A stretch of DNA of 29,781 nt from Phallusia fumigata. Lineage: Eukaryota; Chordata; Ascidiacea; Phlebobranchia; Ascidiidae. The position numbers and the translations under genes are program-made. The notes under the pieces are model-generated. The model searched no databases. It had not been told where the DNA came from and worked only from the letters and a program-made list of their open reading frames with translations. Positions 1 through 9,500 of this stretch are shown piece after piece; within the stretch, counting starts at the first letter, position 1; every line of letters begins with the position of its first letter. Where the stretch lies: positions 1 through 29,781 of the forward strand of contig QXVZ01023194.1 of the NCBI GenBank assembly GCA_008931825.1, in the 5' to 3' direction.

Positions 1-840
1 GTCGCTGATGGACCTGATCAATTGGGAGCCAATTGTAAAACTATTCATTTTATTTCAAAAACGCCTTTCCTAGGCCAAATAATGTCGCCGTTTGAAAAAT
101 ATACAAAGTCTCCGATTTGTCATTCCGATTGAACTATTTCAGAACAGGATGTCATTCCGATTTAGCTATATCGGAATGGAAATGTCATTTAACATTTTGA
201 CATTTCCGTTCCGATATAGCTAATTCGGAATTAAAAGGAATTTTTACAAACGGCGCCTCCTACCTTGAAATGGGGAAAATAACCGCTACATAAAGTACAA
301 CTCGCAATTCACTTAGAAACCATTAGACTGCGTCAAACAAATTGCACAGTACCTATGCTGAAAGAAGGAAAGAGATGCCATGAAGCACGAGCAGAGAGTT
401 ACAGGAGTTATTTCGTCACAATGCGTTCATGGCGCAACAGCTGCAGTGGCGGGAAGGATTTATTTATTAAACTGGGGAGCGTTATTGTCTGTAACAGTTG
501 CATTGAATGCAGGCATCAAATTCTCGGACAGTAACCTTACGTATATGTAAGTGTTACAGGTTATGTTTTGGGACCATGAAAGGAAATCAAAACTATATTT
601 ACCTTGAAAATTCAACCAAACCTGGTAGGGACAGCAACAACTCGGAAAATATTTGCATTCAGTACTTTGAACGTTGGCATACTACAAGTTTCTTTGCGAG
701 CAAACATTTGTTTAAGCTCAAAAGCTATTGGGTCAAAAACTTGGGACAAATGTAAAAGACTTTTTCTAGGCAAAATAAGTTTGTGACTGGCTGAACTAAA
801 AAATTATCCATCAAAAAGAGGGTTGCAATTAATGTGAAAA
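1..840. other. Intergenic, no gene recognised
   Basis: No conserved protein, splice chain or RNA gene is recognisable here. Short open frames at 507-786 overlap each other in two frames and resemble nothing known. A foldback repeat at 119-231 is listed separately. A short open stretch from 421 ends at a stop near 530 and has no convincing splice signals tying it to a gene. Confidence 0.5.
119..231. repeat. Foldback repeat with TTCCG/CGGAA arms
   Basis: Positions 154-186 and 199-231 are inverted copies of each other over 33 bases with two mismatches, separated by a 12-base spacer. Each arm also contains its own near-palindrome (ATTCCGATTTAGCTATATCG at the start of the left arm). A third, weaker copy of the motif begins near 121. 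The structure resembles the core of a small foldback or MITE-like element; I see no target-site duplication and cannot name a family. Confidence 0.7.
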
Positions 841-842
841 AA

Positions 843-960
843 ATTGCTGACTGGAAATGCTTGGAAGGCCGACTATGATACGATATAGAGCCTCTTGCAG
901 GCCTGGCGTAATATGATTCTTTTATGAGTGTGCCGTTTTCATTGACCTGCATAGAAGTAT
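843..960 (+). repeat. SINE-like repeat fragment
   Basis: The stretch starting TTGCTGACTGGAAATGCTTG closely matches the sequence following a Pol III B box at about 16966 (TTGCTGATTGGAAATGCTTT). Both then continue through a similar GGCCGAC/GGTCGTC block and a TATGAT motif. The copy here lacks the tRNA-like head seen at 16900-16960, so it is probably the body or tail of the same dispersed repeat. The right boundary is approximate. Confidence 0.45.
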
Positions 961-1039
961 CAGCGCAGATCCCAGTACCAATATGCGCAAGCATGTAATT
1001 CACACAGGAATAAATTACGGATACTTTGCCTACCAGTTG

Positions 1040-1410
1040 AATAAACATGCAATTAACAACTTTAAGTTGAATACCTGTGGTATTTTTGTGCCTCACGGGC
1101 CTGTTCAGTCGCAGTAGCAATTCAAATGTTAATTAAGCCAGCATTTTGTCCGAGCCTGCTTTGTAAAAATGACAATGTTGATTTTAGTTGGTGTTTTTCT
1201 CCTTGTTTAGATTTAGGCGGAATTCAGGGTAAGAAAACGTTAACAGAGTAATTTTTCTTTAATTTTACCACACTAATTTTTCACGAAGTTTAGAACCAGA
1301 ATTCTACATTCAAAGTTACACCACTTTAACTTTATTTTAGTAGTCATGTTGGGTAATTCCCCGTTTAGATTTTCTACAATTTTTTCTTAATGTCTGCGGT
1401 ATAGTTTTTG
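1040..1410 (+). pseudogene. Dead duplicate of Ly6-type promoter and signal-peptide exon
   Basis: This segment aligns almost throughout with 4266-4585, the upstream region, first exon and start of intron 1 of the Ly6-type gene. Shared blocks include AAACATGCAATTAACAACTT, CCTGTGGTATTT, the ATGACAATGTT start and the exon end TTCAGGG followed by TAAGAAAAC. In this copy the signal-peptide exon (ATG at about 1169) is one base shorter in the middle and reads into stops before the old donor, so it cannot encode a leader. No second, third or fourth Ly6 exon follows. Similarity also extends weakly upstream toward about 1000. It is a partial tandem duplicate; the VWA remnant lies directly downstream. 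Confidence 0.75.
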
Positions 1411-2399
1411 TTGTTAAAATTTGTTATGTTTGTTCACTTAAGATAAGTGGAAAACTATGCCAATCATTCTGCAAAAGTGCTTATTTGTAGTGCAAACATT
1501 GTTGCTGAAGATGCGACGAAATCTGCTTTGTTGTTTTTCGGGGAATATCCTATCGCATCAAGCGTGGTGAATTTTAATGAATATGGGAATAGCAAGCCTC
1601 GGTTTATTGAGCTCATTCGAAAAAGGGGCAGTGGAAAAACCCGAAGGCAAGTATACAATGGAACATGTACCTCTGCTGTTTGTCTTTAACACAAGTCCAG
1701 TGGACCGAGGGACCGCATTGGACTTGGCTAGCTGCTGCGATTTCTATAGAAATACTGTGTGGAACATGACCCGTCAAAGTTTGGATCAACCTTTTAAGTT
1801 AAAATATCTTTTCATGGAACTTCGTTTACCGACAAGAAGAAAGACTACATGGTACTGACGGAACACGAATCCTACAAGGCTGACAAGATCGTTGTGCAGC
1901 CGTGTATTCGCGCATTAGATTAATTAATCAACTTTAAGGTCAACAACGTCAAAAAACGCTAATTCGGGGGCGGCCTGAATAAACCGGCCCTCATTACAAA
2001 ATATTTGGACATCCCTACTTTAACTTTTTATTGTGTAGAATCAGTAAACATTGGCGCAGCTATAAAATACGCACTTGAACATCAGATGAAACCTGAGGCT
2101 GGAATGAGAGATGAGAGGGTTAAAAAGATCTTTGCAATTTTTACCGGCCACGCTTCGGATGATGACGTTGTTGGGCCGGCTAATGAAGCACGAAGACTTG
2201 GTTACATGGTAAGTTTAATATGGGTGAAACCGAGGATGAACGGACATACGACATTTAATGTTTTGCCCCGATCCAGCAAAAGAGCACGCTGGTGATAAAC
2301 TTTTGCATCTTCAAGTTTAATTATAATGGTTTAAAAAACGTAAAACATTCGAACAGAAAAAACCTGTTGCAAAAAAGGAACAATGTTACATAGCACCCT

Positions 2400-2650
2400 A
2401 AGCGACCTCGTGTCTGTAATCAACGAGGAGCCACTTTCCGCAGGTATAAGTAGGCTGGTCACGCGCGTTGCTCGGGGTCTGTCCCTCTTGCAGCGAAAGG
2501 CTGCCTGTGCGCGTTCGGACAGTTCAGTTTCTTGCCATTCTGCCAAGCGGTCCTGCGTATTATCCGTTAAGCGGACTGAACGAGAAGTGAAAGGCCGATC
2601 GGAGTTTGACATTGTTACAAACCCTTAACGTTGCTGAAGGCGAACTGCGT
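2400..2650 (+). other. GC-rich island with three successive stem-loops
   Basis: Inside the presumed VWA intron (2209-3289) the base composition turns GC-rich and three hairpins follow in order. They are CCTCGT/ACGAGG (2406-2411 and 2423-2428), CTGTCC/GGACAG (2479-2484 and 2517-2522, with GCAG/CTGC nested at 2490-2504) and GTTCAGT/ACTGAAC (2522-2528 and 2575-2581). Open frames of 81 and 93 codons exist on both strands but resemble no family. No Pol III boxes or known RNA signatures were recognised. It could be a structured RNA, a mobile-element remnant or chance. Confidence 0.3.
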
Positions 2651-3289
2651 TTGCAGGCCATAAGTCCATTCTTTACTTTCATTCTGCGTACCAGCGTACC
2701 GTGAGTCTCAGAATCTCAAGGCTGAATAACGATTGTAACGAGGCAAAAACAAGCGGAAATACATGGCCTTTAAATATCCAGAGTTTGTGTGCTCATGTAC
2801 TGGTCACTACACATCTGAAAACCACACTATTTGTTGAGTAACTTTAAATCCTATCGATGGATTCGCGCCTCAACTACTTTTAGATGTATTCACACTGACT
2901 TTGTTGAAAATGTGGATCGGCGCTTTTTGAAAACAGGACACAGGCGCACATCATAAAATCGACCAATTAAAGTTTCCAGTATAAACCTGCAAACAACGAA
3001 TTTCGGTCTCTTTACGCGCTTGCAACGATTCGGATAAACGAAAATTTTTGTCGTTTCTCCACTCATCAATCTCACCTTTAAAACATATATAACTCCTAAG
3101 TCGTAGATGCATTCTAAAGTAAGGCATACGTCTAAATACATTACAAATGTAATTAATTGTACAATTCGTATGGTGCTGGTCTAAATACGCCCTATTTGTT
3201 GGTAATTGTGTCTTTAAAATGTCACGTGAACGAATATTGGTTAATTAGTTGTGCAAAACTCGAAATATTTGAGATATTTTATTATTTAG
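2651..3289. other. Intron-like AT-rich stretch, nothing recognised
   Basis: The rest of the stretch between the two phase-0 VWA exons. I see no coding similarity, repeat family or RNA gene. A minus-strand open frame at 2890-3141 has no recognisable motif. Confidence 0.45.
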
Positions 3290-3394
3290 GTGGTTGTCTT
3301 ATACATAGGAAAAGAAGCAAGCAATGACGAAAAGAAACAGTTCCTTAAAATTACAGGCAGTGAAGATTCTGTTTTCTACTACGACCATGTCGCA

Positions 3395-3514
3395 GAAAGT
3401 TTCGGAGAAGAAAGTTGACAATTTATAAAAGACAATTTTTGCTCGAAATCCTATGAAAGTTTGGGAGAAGAAAGTTGGCAATTTGTAAAAGACAATTTTT
3501 GCTCGAAATCCTGT
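3395..3514 (+). repeat. 60-bp tandem duplication, two units
   Basis: Units 3395-3454 and 3455-3514 are exactly 60 bases each and differ at only a handful of positions. The period is 20 codons, so the duplication keeps the VWA frame; unit two reads ESLGEESWQFVKDNFCSKSC and unit one is its near copy. One difference turns TGG of unit two into TGA in unit one. Confidence 0.9.
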
Positions 3515-3547
3515 GATCACGTGGTACACAAACATGATTCTACTTAA

Positions 3548-4265
3548 ACGTTTAATTGTCCCTTTCTGCATTTAGCATTATTATATTGTGTTGGTATTGT
3601 GTACAAACTGTTACAACTAAATGCTTCTTTTGGTTAACTACTGCAAACAAAAAGACAATTTGTGTAACGTGGTTGCTTTCACATGGCACTGGTCCATTGT
3701 TAAACCCAGTTGTTCCCAACCTTTTTGCATTGCGGCACAATTTCGCTAGGAGTTTTGGATCGCGGCACCCAGAGCGGCCTACGACAATTACAAAAAGAAC
3801 AAAATAAAATAAACTGTCATTTTGTATTTTATTCATGAGAAATGATTATCAATTCAGTCAGTATATTTTATAAGCACAATTTAAACGCTTGGATGTCGCA
3901 GATTTGTTCCGTTCTAACTTCATTATTTGTACAGCTCTTAAAAAGATGCAAACATTTTTATTAGGTGTGACAAAACGACAAATTTTTAACTAACTGCTTG
4001 AACAAAGAAATAATCGATGATAAAAAGGTTGCCATTTTTCACGTTACAAAATTCGTTTGTAACATTGACCTCACAGGAAGCATACGCTGGCAGTGGTATG
4101 TAGTGGCCTATAGTACAGCAACAACAAACATAAACAGGCACACAGAAAGAGTTTGTAAAATTTGAAAAGGACACTTCTATTACTAAATCATCGAGAAAAT
4201 TTGACTGCGTGTTGACAAAGTAAAGTAAACGTGAGAACAAATTACAGACACTTAGCCTTCCGTTT
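3548..4265. other. Intergenic, one hAT-like end, otherwise nothing recognised
   Basis: Between the VWA remnant and the Ly6-type gene. Apart from the hAT-like terminus at 3707-3800, the only pattern is weak similarity of about 4000-4265 to the DNA upstream of 1040, consistent with the duplication reaching further upstream. Open frames on both strands at 3552-3836 overlap each other and look spurious. Confidence 0.4.
3707..3800 (+). mobile_element. Solitary hAT-like terminus
   Basis: CAGTTGTTCCCAACCTTTTT followed by GCATTGCGGCAC and a second GCGGCACCC block has the layout of the hAT ends elsewhere in this window (CAG..., then purine/GCGGC-rich repeats). No matching opposite terminus was found downstream, so this is probably a truncated copy. 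Confidence 0.4.
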
Positions 4266-4397
4266 AAATAAACATGCAATTAACAACTTTAAGTTGCATA
4301 CCTGTGGTATTTTAGTGCCTCACGGCCTGTTCAGTCAAAGCAAGAGCAAATTAAATGTTAGCTGTGCCTGCATTTTGTGCGAACCTGCTTTGTAACA

Positions 4398-5211
4398 ATG
4401 ACAATGTTTAGGTTATTTGGTGTTTTGCTGATTTGTTTGGATTTAAGCGGAGTTCAGGGTAAGAAAACTAAAACAGTGTGATTTTGCTTTGATTTTAATA
4501 CACTAATTTTGACATAGTTTAAAGCCAGAAATTTCTCCATTTCGAAACTTTCGCAAATTTTTTCTAATGTCTGCGGTATCGTGTTGCGGGATAAAGTCAA
4601 AAAAGTTACAATTGCCTCAGTTTCATGCAGTCTATGTTTAACTTTGTAATAGGACGATAAAACGCAGCTTTTGCGGCGCAGTAAAAACATGTGGCACAGT
4701 TGCCTGTATATCCATGCTTTGACAGCGTCACTTTCTTATCAAACGTTACTTTACAGCTTTGAAGTGTATGACGTGTCAAGGATCGACAAGTTTTGAAGAC
4801 TGCGATGTGAACGGACGAATAAAGGAATGCATGTATTATAGTATTATATCCTTTCAAAATAAATTCACACCTAATTTAATCCAAGTAATATTTTCTTTGT
4901 TTTTAGAACTCCTGCGAAACGGTTGTACGTCGCATCAATAAAGATCAGCAGCTAGTTTTTAAACAATGTAAGGAGAAACGTGCTTGCAGGGCAAGTCAAT
5001 TACAGGTAGAATTTCAATTTTCTTTAATACAGTTAACTTGTATAGGCTAACGATTTGATAAATGAAATGTTTCAGAACACGAGGTTATCTAGCAGATCAA
5101 CACAATGCAACTCGGATCAAATCAGTTCGTTCTGTACTTGTTGTTGTGATACAGATATGTGCAACATCGCTGCTCCTACATGTCACTCGTCCATCGTTCA
5201 ACCATTACCTG
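4398..5211 (+). CDS. Ly6/uPAR (three-finger) domain secreted or surface protein
   Basis: Four exons are visible: 4398-4458, 4757-4845, 4907-5005 and 5076-5211. Exon 1 encodes the leader MTMFRLFGVLLICLDLSGVQ and ends in phase 1 at GTAAGA. Exon 2 begins ALKCMTCQG, the typical LU start. Exon 3 reads NSCETVVRRINKDQQLVFKQ, then CKEKRAC. Exon 4 carries the hallmark end CTCCCDTDMCN. The cysteines match a three-finger fold; such proteins are secreted or GPI-anchored ligands and receptors. All phases agree if intron 2 is U12-type, starting ATATCCTTT at 4846. The only in-phase GT donor (4807) would remove the fourth cysteine. The 3' end is unclear: exon 4 either splices at 5212 (GTATTT) to an unseen exon, perhaps across the n at 5535, or reads four codons further to a stop at 5223-5225. 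No GPI-type tail is seen. The 5' part is duplicated at 1040-1410. Confidence 0.8.
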
Positions 5212-5873
5212 GTATTTTTTATTAATTTTTTGCCACTTTGAACTACCCCGGGAAAGTAAATGGTGCGGAGAAAGTAGTTACATGAAATAAGAAAAGATAA
5301 AAGTGTACGCAAAGTAAAACAAACAAAAACAAATACGCGACACAAAAATACTGTTGCGAAGTAAAAAACAAAAAAGGAAAAGATAAAAGATGTTTATGGA
5401 AAATGGAAAGAAAAATGGTTGAATGACCAAAGAGAAAATGTGAGGAAAGTATAGGTATCAAATGAATAAAGGTATTGTAACATAAATACCTCCTAGACTT
5501 ATAATTTATAGTCTTGCCTTTTATTCAGGGAATGNCCGAAAATTGACGATTTTTTCCGAACAAATGCAGCCTTTTCCGAACATTTGTTGTTTTATTCTAA
5601 AAAGCATAAATAAACTGAAGATTGAAGCCAATTGCTACTACAATATCAAACGATAGAACCCAGTATTTCAAGGAAAATACACTAACCCGGAAGCATATTT
5701 CCAAAATGTTATACATTTCGTAGATAGGGCTTTTTAAGCCAATCAACCTGGAACTCTAGCATCGAAGCAAACCGGACTCAAACCAAACTGTTACGTCACA
5801 AAGGGTTTTGGCAAACGTCATTGCTGTGCGTGCATTAGTTCACAGAGATCATTGGTGTTTATTGTTTCTCCAG

Positions 5874-5940
5874 TTTAGGGTTAGGGTTAACGTTGGGTTA
5901 AGCATTGGGGTTGTGGTTAGGGATAGGGTTAGGGTTAGTG
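5874..5940 (+). repeat. Degenerate interstitial telomere-like (TTAGGG) tract
   Basis: The tract begins TTTAGGGTTAGGGTTAACG, passes through variants such as TTGGGTTAAGC and GTGGTTAGGGATAGGG, and ends TTAGGGTTAGTG. Four exact TTAGGG hexamers and several one-change variants are present on the + strand. TTAGGG is the usual metazoan telomere repeat; this short, mutated copy fits an old internal insertion or repair scar. Confidence 0.8.
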
Positions 5941-5991
5941 AATCATAGGCAAACCCACATTAAATAGTTTCCGTCTAAAAAGTGCACAATT

Positions 5992-6009
5992 TGACGTACG
6001 CGTACGTCA
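5992..6009. repeat. 18-bp perfect palindrome
   Basis: TGACGTACGCGTACGTCA equals its own reverse complement over all 18 bases. It contains two TGACGT half-sites of the kind bound by CREB/ATF-type bZIP factors, and lies about 0.5 kb upstream of the IDE start codon. Function is inference only. Confidence 0.75.
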
Positions 6010-6149
6010 CCGGTCACAAACTCGTACAGCAATGCCAAGCAGGTTTGCGTCGATGCTGGTGTTCCTTGGTCAGTGTGTCTACCGTATTTCATAATAAGAT
6101 TACAACCGCCAGGTGGAGCTCTTGAGTGCGCAGCTGCACAATTTGCGCA

Positions 6150-6280
6150 ACCAGAGCGACCAATAATTCGGTGTCAAAATGCAATAAACTAGCGCTATAG
6201 CCATCGATCAACGCCACTTTCAACAACTAAACTAAAAATTGACGCCACCGCTAGAGGAGCAGATTTCGAAAACAGGGAAA
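6150..6280 (+). promoter_or_regulatory. Probable IDE promoter and non-coding first exon
   Basis: A CCAAT motif lies at about 6159 (GACCAATAAT). A consensus-like donor, AAA followed by GTGAGT, begins its intron at 6281, and the matching acceptor would be TTTTAG at 6533, three bases before the IDE ATG. This would make a 5' UTR exon ending at 6280. Alternatively the 6533 acceptor could receive a trans-spliced leader, as tunicates do; the sequence alone does not decide. No TATA box was seen. Confidence 0.4.
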
Positions 6281-6536
6281 GTGAGTAAACACAGACATCC
6301 TGCGAACCCAAGTCCGGATGTAACAAAAAGTCGTTGCAACAACCATATGGTGATTCCCCTTCGAACCGCATGGAAAATGATTTTGCACATTTGGAGAGAT
6401 TTTGTTTGTTTTAAATTTTAAAGATTGAAAGATCAATAAAAGAACAAATTGTCATACTTTTGGTAATCAGTTTGTATAAAACGTCATGTAAATTCGCTCT
6501 TATCACTAAAATATTGCTTTTATGTCGTTTTAGGGA

Positions 6537-9500
6537 ATGAAAACCGTTGCTTTACTTTTAAATAAATCCAGTTCCAAAAGCGTAAAGACAATAGTAAAAA
6601 GAATGGTGGTTTCAGCCACATCCAACTCTGAAACGAGGTTGTTTCAAGAAAAGTGGAATTCTGAAATTGCAAGGTAAAGTTCTGTTTCTTGCTAAAAAAA
6701 TTCTGCCGAAAAAAGTGTTTCGATATCTTTTGAATACTATGATGTATTTTCAAATTTTAGCACATAACTTGCATTGTGTGGCAATTTGGAAAATTTTGCT
6801 TAATGAGAAAAAGATTACAAATTCGCCATCTGCTGTCAATTATTGGATATCCAGTTGTTGTGTGTCTTATTGTTTCTATTCTTAATGTGCGAAACATGGC
6901 CAGAGTGCATTATGGTATCGCATACAAATGGAACTACATATAATGATGCTATTCCTGTTTTAGTGTTCACAACAACATTATAAAGTCAGAATCAGATAAA
7001 AGAGATTACCGAGGAATTAAACTTGCAAACGGAATGAAGGTTATGGTTGTCAGTGACCCCAAAACTGACAAGTCTGCAGCATCAATGGATGTTAATATTG
7101 GTAAAGTGGTAGCCGACTATAATTTCCAGTTAGCATGCTTATAGATACATCTAAACATGATTTTAAACAATTTAAATAGCATGCTTATAGATACATCTGA
7201 ACATGATTTTAAACAATTTAAATAGCAGTCTAATGGTATGCTTTTTCTTAATTCATAAAAATTGGTCATTGTGGATTTTTTGGTTACTGTATGTAAACAA
7301 GCAACATCTTTACCCAGGGTCGCTGACGGACCCTGTTGACCTGCCTGGCCTTGCTCACTTCTGTGAACACATGCTGTTTTTGGGAACAGAAAAATACCCA
7401 GATGAGGCGGAATACAGCAAAGTAAGGTTAAAAATCTTAAACATACAGGCTAAATGTTTTTTTGATCAAGCATTTGTTTGTGATGGGACTATGTGTCTAA
7501 GATTTAGTGGTCAACACATGTATTTTTAACTGTTTTCTAGCTGGTTTTTAAAGAAGTTCATTATTTGTTTCATCAATTTTTCCAATTCATAATGTCTATT
7601 TTGGTTGGTTTGTGTTCAACACTTTATAGAATACAATCACATCTATTAATTCTTAAGTGTGGATTCTGCAAACGTATTTTTTTCTTTTCACTAGTTTCTT
7701 CAAGAGCATGCTGGGATGTGTAACGCATTCACGTCGGGTGAACACACAAACTACTATTTTGATGTTGGTCATGAACATCTCAGAGGAATCCTAGATCGGT
7801 AACTAACATTGTCCAGGTTTAGGTATTAAATTGGGTAGAGTGAAACATGATTAATGTGAACGCCAAGTTTTGTAAAGGCGTACCACTCGCTGTAATATAG
7901 TTCCGAACACTGTAAAGGTGCACCAAGTTCTGCAAAAAAATGCACCCAGCGATGTAAACATGCTTTAAGTAATGAATGGTGGTTTAGAAGAGGCATTCCA
8001 ACTTACCCACGTAAGGCCTTGTAACTTACAATATTTTGTTGTAGGTTTTCTCAGTTCTTTATCTGTCCCTTATTTGATGTGAGTTGTACAGACCGTGAGG
8101 TGAATGCAGTTAACTCAGAGCATGAGAAGAATGTTATGTCAGATGCTTGGAGGCTCCAGCGTATTGTCAAAGCAACTTCAGATCCAACACATCCTTATGC
8201 GAAATTTAGTACAGGTACATCAGTGCTGTTTGCTTTAAACAAACTCAAAAGCCACCACATGGTGAAGTGGTTAGTGGTTACCACTGTCACAGCTTATCCC
8301 AACAGTGCCATTAGGATGGCTATGATGGCAACTCTGCCTCTAAAATGACCTTGCAAACGTAAGGTTAGTGATACTCATCCAAGCCCAGCTTTCACAGTGG
8401 TTTTCAGTGCAAATGGGCCGCACCTTTTTTAACACTACAAGATTGAGCAATATTGATAAAAACTTACTTTCAGCCCAATTACATTTAGAGCCGAAAGCTT
8501 GAAGGCTGATTCATAATGAGTAAATACCAGCTTCTTACTTCCACTGAAGAAATAAAACACACAACTTTCTCACAGGTAATAAGTTTACTTTGGACACCAA
8601 TCCAAAAGACAACAACCTTTGTGTCCGGGATGAACTTTTGAAGTTTCACAGCAAATTTTACTCATCCAATATAATGTCTATGGCTGTAATTGGCCGAGAA
8701 ACTTTGGATGAGCTGTCTGAGATGGTGCTGGAAATGTTTAGTAATATTCAAAACAAAGATGTCAAAGTTCCAGTGTATGAGAAATCTCCATATACTGCCG
8801 AACAACTTCAGGTTTGCAAAAATATTTTGATATAATGGTAAATAAATAGTCCAGTGATACATCGGGCAACCTGTTACTCACAACAAACTGGAGTGCCATA
8901 ATTTAGCTAGACTAGCCTAAGCGGCCAATGACCGGTCACCAGCTGCACTGATGAGACCTTTCAGGTCGAAACAGTGTGCACTGTCTGCAGCTCACTTAAT
9001 GACTACATTTCTTTACTTCGGTATTTTTGGTTGGTAAGTAATAAACAGTTTTGTTACAGACTTGTATACATGTGGTTCCTGTGAAGGACCTCAGAAATTT
9101 GATGCTGTTGTTTCCGATTCCTGATTTTACTGAATATTACAAGTCCAATGTGAGTAGAAAATATTAAAACAACCAATTCGTTGTCCATTACCAGTGCTGT
9201 GCAACTTTTGCCATGGCACACTGTTGTTCTACTACACGAGGTGTGTTTCCATGTAACTGCAACTTAACAAACTTTGTTTAAAAAAAAATTTCCATCTGTC
9301 AAATTTGAACGTTGTATCTGTTTTTAAAATTGCTAATCCAAACTCTACTTAGACTGCCCTTTGTGAATATGAGATATTTTACAATGCCTTATTAGCAATT
9401 ATTATTTTTAAAAGGCTGCCTTGGAGCAAAACACAGGTCGAGGTGTGCCGTGAAATTTCGAAACTTTAAAAATGTGATGTGAGTTCCAAAAGGTTGTGGA

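Larger units (their letters stand above)
1447..3547 (+). pseudogene. Decayed von Willebrand A-domain gene, three exons visible
   Basis: Three pieces read as consecutive parts of one VWA domain. About 1447-1625 encodes SALLFFGEYPIASSVVNFNE and on to the helix before the MIDAS Thr. Exon 2039-2208 encodes VNIGAAIKYALEHQ, then DDDVVGPANEARRLGYM. Exon 3290 onward encodes VVVLYIGKEASNDEKKQFLK and VFYYDHVAES, and the 2208/3290 junction is GTAAGT...TTTAG in phase 0. The domain family binds ligands in matrilin- and collagen-type matrix proteins. Here the N-terminal DxSxS strand is not found, the MIDAS Thr reads Val (SVNIG) and TDG reads TGH. A 60-bp in-frame duplication at 3395-3514 brings a TGA (3416-3418) in its first copy where the second has TGG. 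The last frame ends with a stop at 3545-3547. The first donor is uncertain. A pseudogene or damaged allele is most likely. Confidence 0.65.
5226..6150. other. Intergenic region with one assembly n
   Basis: Purine-rich low-complexity DNA at 5260-5460 is followed by an n at 5535. A possible acceptor (TTATTCAG at 5528) lies just before it, but the frame beyond encodes no hydrophobic tail and cannot be assigned. The telomere-like tract and palindrome inside this stretch are listed separately. No gene is recognised. Confidence 0.4.

Noticed and set aside
725-1120. 131-codon minus-strand open frame
   Set aside because: It runs across the SINE-like fragment and the Ly6 promoter duplicate on the wrong strand and resembles no protein; chance open frame.
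1690-1760. RGTALDLA-like string resembling a VWA MIDAS loop
   Set aside because: The VWA chain already continues from the 1447 piece to VNIGAAIKYA at 2041, so this frame-two string would duplicate that position; probably coincidence.
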